Positions 26,369 through 35,829 of a DNA stretch of 64,000 nucleotides are shown piece by piece. The notes beneath the pieces were generated by a model that did no database searches, was not told the DNA's origin, and saw only the letters and a program-made list of their open reading frames with translations. Each line of letters starts with the position of its first letter. The first letter of the stretch is position 1. Made by a program: the position numbers and the translations under genes. The DNA comes from JBCDGZ01 sp038750655 (GTDB lineage: Bacteria; Bacteroidota; Bacteroidia; Chitinophagales; Saprospiraceae), in contig JBCDGZ010000009.1 of assembly GCA_038750655.1 (NCBI GenBank), positions 22,078-86,077 of the forward strand, given 5' to 3'.

Positions 26369-27601
26369 CTATCTAAGGACCGCGAGCTTAAACTCGGGGA
26401 CACCGTAAGGGTTCTTAACTAGCTTATAATGCTGATGAATATTGGTAATTCCTTTTACCTTCCAAGTTTTTAGTTGATCAAGCCAATCGCTTTCGATCAC
26501 TTCAATCTTATCCAATAAAGCTTCCGTCAGATCGGCCTCGGTCAGAATGGCATCGCTGAGGTTGACCCGTCGGATGTCCGCATTATTCAGTTGGGCTTTG
26601 CTCAGGCTAGCACGGCTCAAGTCGGACCAAAACAGTCGACTTCCCGTAAAATCCGCCTCATCAAAGGCGGCTGCACCCAGCACCGCCCACTTAATATCGG
26701 CCGCCTTAAAGTCCGTCTTCCGCAGCTTCGCCGCCGTCAAATCCGCTCCATCCAACTGCGCACGATTAAAATTCGCCCCGTCAAAACTCCCCCACTGTAA
26801 GTGAGCCCGCTTCATATTGGCGCGGCTAAAGTTGGCTTCGTCGCCACGGACACCCCAGAAATTCGCCCCCCGCAAATCTGCCCGACTCAGTTGTGTCCTC
26901 CGCAAATCGGCCTCCTTGAACGAAGCCCCCCGCAAATTCGCTCGACTCAGGTCGAGGCCCATTAACTGGGCTTTCGTCAAATCCGCACCCGCAAAAGAAA
27001 CCCGGTATTTGATCAACTCAAAAGTACTCGAATCGATCCGCAAACCGGCCAGCGCCGTCAAGAGTTGCCCGCGCTCCGGGCTCAGCGCCTCCACCGATAG
27101 GCTATCGCCTACAAGGTAGCGATAAGGTTGTAGCGACTGGCTCAGCGCCGCAATCCGGATGATGCTTGCATCGCTCAAGGTCCGCTGCGAACTCCGATCC
27201 AGCTCCTCGCCCAACTGCGCCAGCAGCGTACTCATCAGCTGCACCTGCCCGCTGCTCCGCGTCGCCTGAGTCAGCGCATATTGCTGGGCCTCGCTGCTCC
27301 GCTGAAATCGAAGCTGCGCAGCCTCCTGCTGCTGCTGGCGGAATAGCAAAAAGGCGAGCGATAGGATTAGCATAGCTCCCAAAAGCCCCCCCAAGGTCCA
27401 GCGAAGCGGCAAGCTACGCCCCGTACTTTTTTTCCCTAAACCCCTCAGGGCCAGCACCGATAATACGAAGCCACCACCAGCGATGAAGCCCAGCAGGAAA
27501 TTGGTTTGCTGCGCCAACAGCGGGAGGCCCCAAAGGGCCAGTGCGCCGATGAGGAGTCCGCCGAGGGCCAGGCCGGTGAGGAGCTTTGCGTTGCCTTTCA
27601 T
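26369..27601 (-). CDS. Membrane-anchored pentapeptide-repeat protein
   Basis: This 410-aa protein has three N-terminal hydrophobic segments (about residues 8-28, 34-52 and 69-87) and a coiled-coil-like Gln/Ala-rich stretch (about 88-170). About 30 pentapeptide repeats of the A(D/N)Lxx type follow (FAGADLTKAQLMGLDLSRAN, LRGANFWGV, FDGANFNRAQLDGADL). The repeats form a right-handed quadrilateral beta-helix. The C-terminus (LDQLKTWKVKGITNIHQHYK) lies outside the repeats. In other bacteria such membrane-tethered pentapeptide proteins have no single known role; a DNA-mimic function is unlikely for a membrane form. No operon partner is apparent. Confidence 0.85.
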   Translation of the reverse strand: MKGNAKLLTGLALGGLLIGALALWGLPLLAQQTNFLLGFIAGGGFVLSVLALRGLGKKSTGRSLPLRWTLGGLLGAMLILSLAFLLFRQQQQEAAQLRFQRSSEAQQYALTQATRSSGQVQLMSTLLAQLGEELDRSSQRTLSDASIIRIAALSQSLQPYRYLVGDSLSVEALSPERGQLLTALAGLRIDSSTFELIKYRVSFAGADLTKAQLMGLDLSRANLRGASFKEADLRRTQLSRADLRGANFWGVRGDEANFSRANMKRAHLQWGSFDGANFNRAQLDGADLTAAKLRKTDFKAADIKWAVLGAAAFDEADFTGSRLFWSDLSRASLSKAQLNNADIRRVNLSDAILTEADLTEALLDKIEVIESDWLDQLKTWKVKGITNIHQHYKLVKNPYGVPEFKLAVLR

Positions 27602-27649
27602 GGCGAAAAGTTAGGGAATTCGATGGAGGATTAAAAATCGGAGGGAAGA

Positions 27650-27690
27650 ACACCAGATAACCACCTCGCGGGGAGGCCGTTACCTGGTGT
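27650..27690 (-). terminator. Stem-loop after the beta-helix T9SS gene
   Basis: ACACCAGATAAC (27650-27661) pairs with GTTACCTGGTGT (27679-27690) with one G-T/A-C type mismatch, and an inner CCTC/GGAGG stem extends it. It starts 12 bases after the stop codon; T-richness after it is modest. Confidence 0.6.
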
Positions 27691-27702
27691 AGGAAGGAGG
27701 GA

Positions 27703-30585
27703 CTAGTAGCTTAGCAGTAATTTCAAGGCTTGCCGGAAACCTTGCTGATCAAAGAGCCGAACGAGATATAGGCCCTCGGGCAACTCGGCAATCGAGAGTC
27801 TGGCCGGAAAGCTGATGATCGGCTGGGCGGTGATCAGCTTGCCGGAGAGGTCCCGCAGCTCGTAGCGCCAGTCCTGAGCGGGGTCTAGCCCGGAGATTTC
27901 TACGCTGTGGTGAGCGGGGTTGGGATAGAGGGCGATCGGCGGTGTCAGCTCTTTGGGGTTTTGCTGGCGCAGCTGAGGACCGCTTGGTGTACAGGTATTG
28001 GGCAGGTCGAAGCGGTTGTCCGAGACAGGAGTCAGCATGGCCCTGGCCCAGTGGACGACATCGCCGTGCTCGGCGGGGCAAAGGCCTGCGGTGAATTGCA
28101 GCTCGACCAGCTCTCCGCTGGTCCAGTCGTTATCGGTGAGGAATTGCTGGATGTTGAGCTGATAGGTCTTGCGCCAGGAGTTGAAAAAAGGGCTTGCGCA
28201 GGCCAGCCCCGAGACGGTAATGAGCTGCTGTTGAAGTTCAGTTTCCAGGTTATTTTGGTATTGCTGCTGCAAGATTTGGGTTTGGTCGAGCAGCGGCTGT
28301 AGGGTTGCGGAAGAGGCATTGTTGTCGTAAGCGCCGCTGAGTTCAGTGACGGCCCATTCTAGTTGCTGGTTGGTACTCCCTTGGTCCTGGATGTGGTTTT
28401 GCAGGGCTACTTCGGCGGTGACCAGTTCTTTGAGGCCGCAGCTACTTTCGTTGTTCCAGAGCTGCTGTAGGCAGGCGGGCCATTGGGGGACTGCTGCTGC
28501 TTTGAGGTAGGATTTGTACAGATGGTAAGCGTTGATGAAGTAGCTTTCGGGGTCGGTCAGTTGTAGGGCGGCCAGGTCGTTGGCGTGGGCGCATTCGGAG
28601 TCGGGGGGCAGTAGGCCGGGGAGCGCTTCGGCACAATTGAAGTTATCGTTGTTAAAATCTTGTTGTTTTTCGACAAATTCGTCAGGAAACCTAGAATCGG
28701 GCAAATCGGCCACCTCCTCATCGATGACGAACCGGGAGAGTAGCGTTTGATCTGTTGATAGTTGCGATTCAATGTATCCGACATTGGGAAAATCATTATT
28801 GTGGTGAAATTGGATGCCGAGTACAGAACGAGTCAATACATCAATTGAAGCATCCAAGGAATTACCGGTGATGGTCTGTACTGCAGAATTGTCCATCACG
28901 AAAATTCCTCTAAGATTAGCACTGATCGAATTGCACTCAAAAGTATTGCGATTGGCATTATCGACCATTATTCCGTCATCCAAACTACCTGAGATGGTAT
29001 TTTCTCTTACGATTTCATCGTCGCTGATGATTAGGCGAATACCCGCCGTACTGGCATTTTCCAAACCGGTAATGTTGTTATTTTCAATAATATTACCAGA
29101 GCTGCGACGCGTTTGGATACCGGCAGAAGCAACGTTGGTTTTGATGTCGTTATTAAATATTCGAATACCTGAAGTATTGATCAAAACCCCATAGCTCGCC
29201 GGATTCACTTGACCGTCAGCCGTAATATCATTTCTACCTATTTCTGTACTTTCCGACCTTCTCACGTTGACACCTCGCTGAGCAGTAATGGTATTATCAA
29301 GAATATCTGTGTCATTACACCGATACATGGATACTCCATCTCTCAGGTTATCGCCCTGGGGCTTGATGATATTATCGCGTACCCGCATTATGCTTCGATT
29401 GCCGTAGATGCCCCGAGAGGACGCGGCAACGGTATTGTATCGTGCATCTGTCCAGGTTGATCGCACGCTGATGATTCCATCTGGACCATTGATGAAATTA
29501 TAGTGAATGGTCGCATTAGCATTGTTAATAAAAAAGCCATCTCTGCTGGCAGTAACCACATTTTCATTGCCTTGAGACGCCCGCAAGTTAATGATCTGGC
29601 TGGTGTTTTCTACCTGTACACCAACTTCTAAATCGTCGAGCAGATTATTTTCAAATAGTTCAATATTCGCATTTCCAGCCACTAAAATCCCCGTAACACC
29701 ATCCGTAATTTGCGACTGCTCCATGCTAAGATTCGCCCCTTCGAGCAGGGTGATCCCAACATTTGCATTTTGAATGTAGGCATCCTGCAGGATGAGCGAG
29801 GCTCCCGATTCGACGATAATGCCGTTCCAATTGGCATCACAGGCTTTCAACACGGCACGATCAATAGTCAGTTCATTCCCTGACTGGACAGTAATGGTAG
29901 AACCCTCTAGCATGGTAATTTGATCAAAATCGAAGGGGTTGGTCGGTGGAGCATTCAGGAAATTCGTTCTAAAACACCAATCTTTATCAATAGATAAATT
30001 GCCTTCGACAACCAGATCACGATTGATACGGCAGTCCGCAATGGCGTCGAGAATACCTCGGCTTTGTAGATCGGAAATAGTTGATCCATCCGTACTGACA
30101 CCAGAATTGGGGGCGAAGTTTTTCCTTATTAGAACAGAAGCAGGATCATCGATTTCTTTAGCAAGAAAGTCGATTATGGTTGTCGAATTATCATCCTCTC
30201 CCAAGGTGCTGATGAGCTGAAACTTCACGGTATAAAAACGGATTTCTCCCGCTGGAATTTCGATGTTTAACAAGGAATAAAGATCAAAATCTCCTAGTGC
30301 TCTCTCGAATTGAAATGGTAGACTCTCTACTACCCGGTAAACGTTCCTAGAAAAAGAAAACTGTAGGTCAAAACGGTTATTTGGACAACTGCCTGTAGAC
30401 GACCGGTTGTCTAATTCTATTTCTATTTCCACCTCTTCACATAGGGGAACAATCGCAGCTGTTGTTTTAAAATCAAAAACATCAAACTCAAAGCACAACT
30501 GCGCATCACTCTTACCCACAGACAAGCTGCAGAAGGCTAGGATGAGGATAAGAATCTTCAATAGTCTAATCGATTTTTTTCTCAT
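27703..30585 (-). CDS. T9SS-secreted right-handed parallel beta-helix protein
   Basis: The start MRKKSIRLLKILILILAFCS (30585) gives a clean signal peptide, preferred over a TTG three codons upstream. The ~960-aa protein has an N-terminal domain of about 190 residues, then a long series of PbH1-like repeats (about residues 200-600) in which Asn and Ile recur: IIENNNITGLENAST, IVRENTISGSLDDGIMVDNA, NRNTFECNSISANLRGIFVM. The C-terminal sorting domain runs from IALYPNPAHHSVEISGL to VRLFDQQGFRQALKLLLSY. The fold suggests a carbohydrate-binding or -cleaving surface protein, but no lyase or hydrolase active site can be assigned. A helical, Gln-rich region (about 690-800) separates the helix from the sorting domain. 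Confidence 0.8.
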   Translation of the reverse strand: MRKKSIRLLKILILILAFCSLSVGKSDAQLCFEFDVFDFKTTAAIVPLCEEVEIEIELDNRSSTGSCPNNRFDLQFSFSRNVYRVVESLPFQFERALGDFDLYSLLNIEIPAGEIRFYTVKFQLISTLGEDDNSTTIIDFLAKEIDDPASVLIRKNFAPNSGVSTDGSTISDLQSRGILDAIADCRINRDLVVEGNLSIDKDWCFRTNFLNAPPTNPFDFDQITMLEGSTITVQSGNELTIDRAVLKACDANWNGIIVESGASLILQDAYIQNANVGITLLEGANLSMEQSQITDGVTGILVAGNANIELFENNLLDDLEVGVQVENTSQIINLRASQGNENVVTASRDGFFINNANATIHYNFINGPDGIISVRSTWTDARYNTVAASSRGIYGNRSIMRVRDNIIKPQGDNLRDGVSMYRCNDTDILDNTITAQRGVNVRRSESTEIGRNDITADGQVNPASYGVLINTSGIRIFNNDIKTNVASAGIQTRRSSGNIIENNNITGLENASTAGIRLIISDDEIVRENTISGSLDDGIMVDNANRNTFECNSISANLRGIFVMDNSAVQTITGNSLDASIDVLTRSVLGIQFHHNNDFPNVGYIESQLSTDQTLLSRFVIDEEVADLPDSRFPDEFVEKQQDFNNDNFNCAEALPGLLPPDSECAHANDLAALQLTDPESYFINAYHLYKSYLKAAAVPQWPACLQQLWNNESSCGLKELVTAEVALQNHIQDQGSTNQQLEWAVTELSGAYDNNASSATLQPLLDQTQILQQQYQNNLETELQQQLITVSGLACASPFFNSWRKTYQLNIQQFLTDNDWTSGELVELQFTAGLCPAEHGDVVHWARAMLTPVSDNRFDLPNTCTPSGPQLRQQNPKELTPPIALYPNPAHHSVEISGLDPAQDWRYELRDLSGKLITAQPIISFPARLSIAELPEGLYLVRLFDQQGFRQALKLLLSY

Positions 30586-30879
30586 GATTAACAATTTATT
30601 AAGTTGAATAAAATAATTAGTTCCGCCGAACTGAGTTATTTTATCGGGCCAGTTGCGAACAGGTTAATACCAGACTTATAGTTATAGAAAATTCCTAATG
30701 CAAAACTCTCCTACTTGCAGCATAATTCCAACTTGTGGGGCATCAGTGAGTCATTTGGTGTAACGAGAAAGTCGATTGATGTAATAAGCTGATAAAAGAA
30801 ATGTGGCGAAGCGGGATTACCTTTTTTATTTTTTAGGAATGGTAAAGAGAGCACTCTCTTGCATTAAAATTAAAAGGCT

Positions 30880-31359
30880 ATGAATACCATCATTTTGGTC
30901 AATACTCCTGATCAACTAAAAGCACTGCGAGCCCTACAGGAGGGCACTAACATAGTTGGTCAAAACATTCTGATTGTCAACACCTTAGAAGAGGCCCTAC
31001 GATTCACTCAACACCAATCCATCAACCGCTCTCCCCGCCTGGCCCTGGCCACCACCGAAGGCTACTTCTTCCTCAACATCGAAGACATCGTCCATTGCAA
31101 GGCCGACGGCCGCTACACCGTTTTTCACCTCGTCGGGCAAGGCCGCTACACCACTGCCAAGAATTTGGGCGAGTTCGAAGTGCTTCTGCAATCCTTCAAC
31201 TTCCTCCGGGTCCACCGCTCTCAGATTATCAACCTCAACAAGATCAAAAAGTACATCAAGGGGCGGCCCGTCAGGTTGGTGTTAGAGGATAATACGCAGG
31301 TGATGGTTTCTAATGCGTACCGGGAGGAGTTGTTGAAGCGGTTGGATTTGGGGGCTTGA
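30880..31359 (+). CDS. LytTR-family DNA-binding response protein
   Basis: This 159-aa protein has a C-terminal LytTR domain over about residues 55-155: YFFLNIEDIVHCKADGRYTV, then FNFLRVHRSQIINLNKIKKY and VMVSNAYREELLKRL. The N-terminal ~45 residues are a short, possibly truncated receiver-like segment (ILIVNTLEEALRFTQHQS) without the phospho-Asp pocket, so this is probably not a normal response regulator. LytTR proteins bind direct repeats upstream of target genes. It stands alone with no kinase gene nearby; its stop is 110 bp before the likely start of the Gfo/Idh/MocA gene, so the target is unclear. Confidence 0.85.
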   Translation: MNTIILVNTPDQLKALRALQEGTNIVGQNILIVNTLEEALRFTQHQSINRSPRLALATTEGYFFLNIEDIVHCKADGRYTVFHLVGQGRYTTAKNLGEFEVLLQSFNFLRVHRSQIINLNKIKKYIKGRPVRLVLEDNTQVMVSNAYREELLKRLDLGA

Positions 31360-31469
31360 ATTTGGGAATCACCGTGTCCCTTCGCAGGAGACACGGCTCG
31401 GACTTTCTCCCAGAGGAATTTAACACTTCAAGTAGTAGCAATTCGCTATTTCTTCCCGATCTTGACCAG

Positions 31470-32552
31470 ATGAAAAGAAGAACCTTCCTCCAGAAAAGTT
31501 CCAAAGCTGCGCTGGCGCTGGCCCTGCCCCAAGGCAACTGCCGCAGCGGCAAACGCCAGCTGGGCGTCGCCCTCGTCGGACTGGGCTACTACAGCACCGA
31601 CCTACTGGCGCCCGCTCTCCAACTCACGCGCCACTGCAAACTGACGGGCATCGTCACCGGAAGTCCCCACAAGATTCCCGTCTGGCAAAAACGCTACGGC
31701 ATCAAAGATCAAAATGTCTACAGCTACGAGACCATGTCCCGCATCGCCGACAACCCGGACATCGATGTCATCTACATCGTACTGCCGACGGGCCTGCACG
31801 CCAAATATGCCATCATGGCCGCCAACACTGGCAAGGCCGTCTGGTGCGAAAAGCCGATGGCCCGCACCGCCAAAGAGTGCCAAGCCATCATCAAAGCCTG
31901 CCAGCAAAACAAGGTACCCCTCTCCATCGGCTACCGCATGCAGCACGAACCCAACACCCGCCGGATCATGGAGCTGGCCAAAAGTCGCCCCTACGGCCAG
32001 TTGATCAGCGTTAAAGCGGAGGCAGGCTACTTCGACGGGCGCAGCAATGACCACTGGAAGCTCAAAAAAGCAATGGGCGGCGGTGCGATGTACGATATGG
32101 GCGTTTACCCGGTCAATGCGATGCGCTACGCAACAGGCTTGGAGCCCATAGCCGTCCGCTCTGCTGTGCAGTCGACCCAGCGACCTCAGATTTTCACGGA
32201 GGTGGATGAGACGACAGAGTTCCTCCTCGAATTCCCGGAGGGTATTCTGACCCACGGCAAGACTAGCTTTGGCAAGGGGCTAAATGAACTGCAGGTGGAC
32301 TGTAAGGAGGGCTGGTATCGGTTGTCGCCTTTTCAGTCTTATTCGGGGGTGCGCGGGCGCGCCAGCGACGGCACGCAGTTCCCCGCTGATCCGAATAATC
32401 AGCAGGCTCGACAGATGGATAACGATGCGCTAGCGATTATGGAGCAGCGGCCAGTGCTGGTGCCTGGCGAGGAAGGGATGAAGGACATTCGGATTGTGGA
32501 GGCGGTGTATGAGACGGCACGAACGGGAAGGGCGGTAGATTTGCGAGAGTAA
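31470..32552 (+). CDS. Tat-exported Gfo/Idh/MocA-family oxidoreductase
   Basis: The start at 31470 is preferred over a TTG at 31356 because it yields a twin-Arg signal, MKRRTFLQKSS followed by a short hydrophobic stretch. The ~360-aa protein has a Rossmann N-terminus (GVALVGLGYYSTDLLAPALQ), the hallmark EKPMART around residue 132 and the C-terminal domain text GGGAMYDMGVYPVNAMRYAT. It resembles glucose-fructose-oxidoreductase-type enzymes that keep NADP(H) bound and work in the periplasm. The substrate is probably a sugar or sugar alcohol, not determinable here. It converges with the sensor regulator of the glucan locus (3 bp between stops), so it may or may not belong to that locus. Confidence 0.85.
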   Translation: MKRRTFLQKSSKAALALALPQGNCRSGKRQLGVALVGLGYYSTDLLAPALQLTRHCKLTGIVTGSPHKIPVWQKRYGIKDQNVYSYETMSRIADNPDIDVIYIVLPTGLHAKYAIMAANTGKAVWCEKPMARTAKECQAIIKACQQNKVPLSIGYRMQHEPNTRRIMELAKSRPYGQLISVKAEAGYFDGRSNDHWKLKKAMGGGAMYDMGVYPVNAMRYATGLEPIAVRSAVQSTQRPQIFTEVDETTEFLLEFPEGILTHGKTSFGKGLNELQVDCKEGWYRLSPFQSYSGVRGRASDGTQFPADPNNQQARQMDNDALAIMEQRPVLVPGEEGMKDIRIVEAVYETARTGRAVDLRE

Positions 32553-32555
32553 AAA

Positions 32556-35432
32556 TTAATACTCCAAAATAAACTTCGACAGGTTCTGCCCCTTGCTCAA
32601 ATCCAGTTTTTTGCGCAAGCGGTAACGGGCCACTTCAACTCCACGCAGCGAGATGCCCATGAGGTTGGCGATTTCTTTGGTGTTGAGGTTGAGGCGGAGA
32701 AAGGCGCAGAGCTTTTGCTCGTTGGGGGTAAGGTCGCGGAATTGATCGCGCAGGCGCATTAGGAAGTTGCCGTGCACTTGATCGAAATGGTGTTCAAACT
32801 GCTCCCAGTCTTCTTGTAGGCGCAGCGTAATGTCGATTTCTTTGACGATCTGTTCCAGGGCTTGCTTGGTTTCTTTGTTTTTGCCCTTGCGGTTGACCTC
32901 TTGCAGCTTCTCTTTGATGGTTTCGATAAATTCATTTTTGACCACCAGATTCATCGTCGAGGCGGCCAGTAGGTTATTGGTGTGGCGCAGTTCACTCTTG
33001 ATTTTATCTTCTTCCAGCTGCTGCAATTGCTGTTCTTTGCGGTGTTCTATTTCTTGCAACTCCTGCTGTTTGATGGCCAGTTCTTGTTCCTTGGAAGCCT
33101 CGACGGCCCGGGTCTTGATGGTGTATCGGCGGCGTTGGAGGCGCGACACGAGAAACAGCGCCAGAAGGGCTAGAATGAGGTACAGCACTCGGGCTGCTAT
33201 ACTACGGTGGAAAGGTGGTTTGACTCTTAGGATTAGGGGTTGACTGGTGATGATCTCTCCTAAATAGTTGCGGGTTTGCACCTGAAACTCGTAATCACCT
33301 TCCAACAGATTGGTGTATTCTTTAATGGCCATGTTGGTCCATTCGCCGTAGTCTTCATCAAACCCTTGGAGGAAGTAGCGAAACTGCTGGTTGTAGCGTT
33401 CTTTGAACTGGAAGGACTCTACTTCAAATTGCAGGACTTTAGCCTGGTGCGAGATGATCAGCGGAGCCATCGCCTCGGGTTTCTTGGTAAAAACCTCCCG
33501 GTTGTAGAGCAGGCTGTCTTCGGTAACACTAAAGACGCGACTAACGACCAAGGGCCGTTTCAGCTCTACTCGGTACTCTAGCTCAGGGCGGTACTGGATG
33601 AAGCCTTCGTTGGCATTGAATAGCACGCCATCTCTAGTGTTTACGGAGACGTTGAGCAAGTCATTGTTGATAGAGTAGCGCAGCTGAAACAGGGAAGAAG
33701 GAACAAAGATGTAGTTATTGGTACTGATTTGCTTGAAAAAGCCGGCTCGATTTTCGGTGAAAACGTGTACGTTTTTTTGGTGATCCTGGATGAAGAGGTA
33801 AACGGGTTGTTGGCCGATAACTTCTGAGAAAACGGGGGCCTCGATGATCTGGTCGGTGTTTTGATCCAGCTGATAAAGACCTTCGCGGGTGGCGATGTAC
33901 AGCTCTTTGTTGACGCTGCTGATGATGATCTGTTCATCGATGGGCAGATCGGGGTATTCTTCGGATATGTTTTGGACTTGGGCCTGGGTCAGCTCTTCGG
34001 ATAGACGGAGTTGATAGAGGCCCTTGTAGAATTGCCCGACCCAGATGCGCCCTTTCCGGTCCTCTTCGAAGAAGCGGCTAGACTCGTCGAATCCATCGAT
34101 CTTTCGCAGGGCCTGCAGCTCTCGGTTGGTATTGAGCTGAAAGAGGTAGAGGCCGGAGTAGGTGCCGCCGATGGCGTAGCCGGGCTGGGAGCGCAGTTGC
34201 TTCACCTGCCATAGGCCCTCCGTGGTGGCCAGCCGCCGCGCCCGACCATTTTCCAACAAAAATAAGCCCGTATGATGTCCCGCGTAAAGCTTGCCCGCAA
34301 TTTTCTGCATCCCATAGGCTGGCCCCTCTGTACCGCTCAAAAATACCGCCTGCTCGGCCCTGCGAGCTACAAAGTAGATGCCATTGGAGGTCGTATAATA
34401 AGTTCCCAGCTCCTCCTCAAAAGCATCATAGCCACTCCCCTGCAAGCGAATCTCTTGGTTGATAAAGCGCATCGGTGAGTTGATGTCGACCAGCGCAATG
34501 CCGTTTTGCATGCCCACCCAGAGGTTGCCGGCGTAATCCTGAAAGGCCCGTAAGCAGGCATTGGTCTGTAGGCCATCCCCTGTCGTAATTTTTTCGATCG
34601 ACCGATTTTGCACATCGTACAAAAATAGGCCGGCCCGCTGAGTTGAAATGGCCAGTCGAGTATCCGAAAGTTGCAAGACATGATTGACATATTTACCTCT
34701 TAGGGCCCGGCTTAAGTCCTCATACTTCGGCGCAACATCGTAGGAAGTAGAAAACTCTATGGCTCCCGAATTATAAAAGATCAAGTAGCCCTCCTGCTCC
34801 GGAATAATGCTGGCAATAATTTGCTGACGCTGATTTTGCGGGAAGCCTGCGATGAGTTGCTGGTTGTTCACTTCGAAAAGCTGCCCTTGTTGATTTTGGA
34901 CAAATAATTTATCATTAGCGACAAAAGAGCGGTCAAAACCGCCCTCCTGCTCAATAACGGTAATAGACTGGCCATCGTAGACATAAATCCCTTGAAAGGT
35001 GCAGAAGTAGACATTAGCATTGATCAAAAAAACATCCCATACCTCATCAAAATCCCGGGAGCCTACCGGAATCTTATCGAGCAGGGAGGTATAATTCCAA
35101 TCGTCATTAAAATAGCCCAGCTCTCCCTGCGACCCCAGATAAAGTCGATCCGTATGCTCATCAAAAGCCAGCGAGCGCTCCTTTTTTCCAGTCTTATAGG
35201 CCTGCACCTGCCAGTCGTTGCCGTTATAAGCCAACACCCCCAAATTATTGGCTACAAAAAGCGTCATACTCCTATTTTGGGCAAAGTCAATATTTTGTAT
35301 TCCCGCTTTGTAATCTGCCGGAGTAAAGTTTTGAATAGGGTATTTACCCTCAAAAGCCAAAGTAGTATGACAAAGGATTGGCAAAAATACGAAACAGAGG
35401 ATAAACTTATAGATGTACTTAAAATGGCTCAT
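32556..35432 (-). CDS. Periplasmic beta-propeller/Y_Y_Y sensor with cytoplasmic LuxR-type HTH
   Basis: The start MSHFKYIYKFILCFVFLPIL (35432) gives a signal peptide, preferred over the ATG at 35456. The ~958-aa protein has about 12 two-bladed-propeller type repeats (LGYFNDDWNYTSLLDKIP; NLWVGMQNGIALVDINSP; GRIWVGQFYKGLYQLRL), then a Y_Y_Y-like module ending near residue 740 (QFRYFLQGFDEDYGEWTNMA). A transmembrane segment lies near 745-765 (VLYLILALLALFLVSRLQRR), followed by a Gln/Glu-rich coiled coil. A LuxR-type helix-turn-helix ends the protein (LTPNEQKLCAFLRLNLNTKE, IANLMGISLRGVEVARYRLR). It has no kinase or receiver domain, a one-piece design known from Bacteroidetes sugar regulators. It faces the glucan operon divergently and is its likely activator. 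Confidence 0.9.
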   Translation of the reverse strand: MSHFKYIYKFILCFVFLPILCHTTLAFEGKYPIQNFTPADYKAGIQNIDFAQNRSMTLFVANNLGVLAYNGNDWQVQAYKTGKKERSLAFDEHTDRLYLGSQGELGYFNDDWNYTSLLDKIPVGSRDFDEVWDVFLINANVYFCTFQGIYVYDGQSITVIEQEGGFDRSFVANDKLFVQNQQGQLFEVNNQQLIAGFPQNQRQQIIASIIPEQEGYLIFYNSGAIEFSTSYDVAPKYEDLSRALRGKYVNHVLQLSDTRLAISTQRAGLFLYDVQNRSIEKITTGDGLQTNACLRAFQDYAGNLWVGMQNGIALVDINSPMRFINQEIRLQGSGYDAFEEELGTYYTTSNGIYFVARRAEQAVFLSGTEGPAYGMQKIAGKLYAGHHTGLFLLENGRARRLATTEGLWQVKQLRSQPGYAIGGTYSGLYLFQLNTNRELQALRKIDGFDESSRFFEEDRKGRIWVGQFYKGLYQLRLSEELTQAQVQNISEEYPDLPIDEQIIISSVNKELYIATREGLYQLDQNTDQIIEAPVFSEVIGQQPVYLFIQDHQKNVHVFTENRAGFFKQISTNNYIFVPSSLFQLRYSINNDLLNVSVNTRDGVLFNANEGFIQYRPELEYRVELKRPLVVSRVFSVTEDSLLYNREVFTKKPEAMAPLIISHQAKVLQFEVESFQFKERYNQQFRYFLQGFDEDYGEWTNMAIKEYTNLLEGDYEFQVQTRNYLGEIITSQPLILRVKPPFHRSIAARVLYLILALLALFLVSRLQRRRYTIKTRAVEASKEQELAIKQQELQEIEHRKEQQLQQLEEDKIKSELRHTNNLLAASTMNLVVKNEFIETIKEKLQEVNRKGKNKETKQALEQIVKEIDITLRLQEDWEQFEHHFDQVHGNFLMRLRDQFRDLTPNEQKLCAFLRLNLNTKEIANLMGISLRGVEVARYRLRKKLDLSKGQNLSKFILEY

Positions 35433-35829
35433 GTGCAAGTTTGAAAACAGGAACAACTATTGATAATCAATTGTTTATAAAAACCTAAAAGTGCTTTTGT
35501 AGTAGTACTGAAATAGGATGATGAAATAATTGTTGAGGTAACTTAATTATTTCTACTCCAAAATTAAAATTATTTTTACATTTGATTAGTGAAGCGTTCT
35601 CGAAACGAACCTTCAAGAATTTCTCATAATGCAGAATTTAGATGGCTTAAAGCCCTCCTTTTCTTCCTAAAAATTCTGCCTCGGAAATTCAAATATCCAG
35701 CCTTAGTAGTGTTATTGGAATTTAAGTCAATTTTCATCCTGAATCTATTGACTCAAGATTTGTATGCACCCTTTGTATATCCAAGGGGATAACGACCTTT
35801 AAATTTTTTATTCTTCAAGATCATAATTA
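35433..35829. promoter_or_regulatory. 397 bp regulatory region between sensor and glucan operon
   Basis: No gene is apparent: the short frame at 35589-35792 looks spurious. A near-palindrome GAAGcGTTC-7-GAACcTTC is centred near 35603 (35591-35614) and is a candidate operator for the LuxR-tailed sensor. A conserved -33/-7 promoter pair could not be confirmed. Confidence 0.35.

Noticed and set aside
35589..35792. 67-aa plus-strand frame before the glucan operon
   Set aside because: Lies in an AT-rich regulatory spacer and resembles no protein family.
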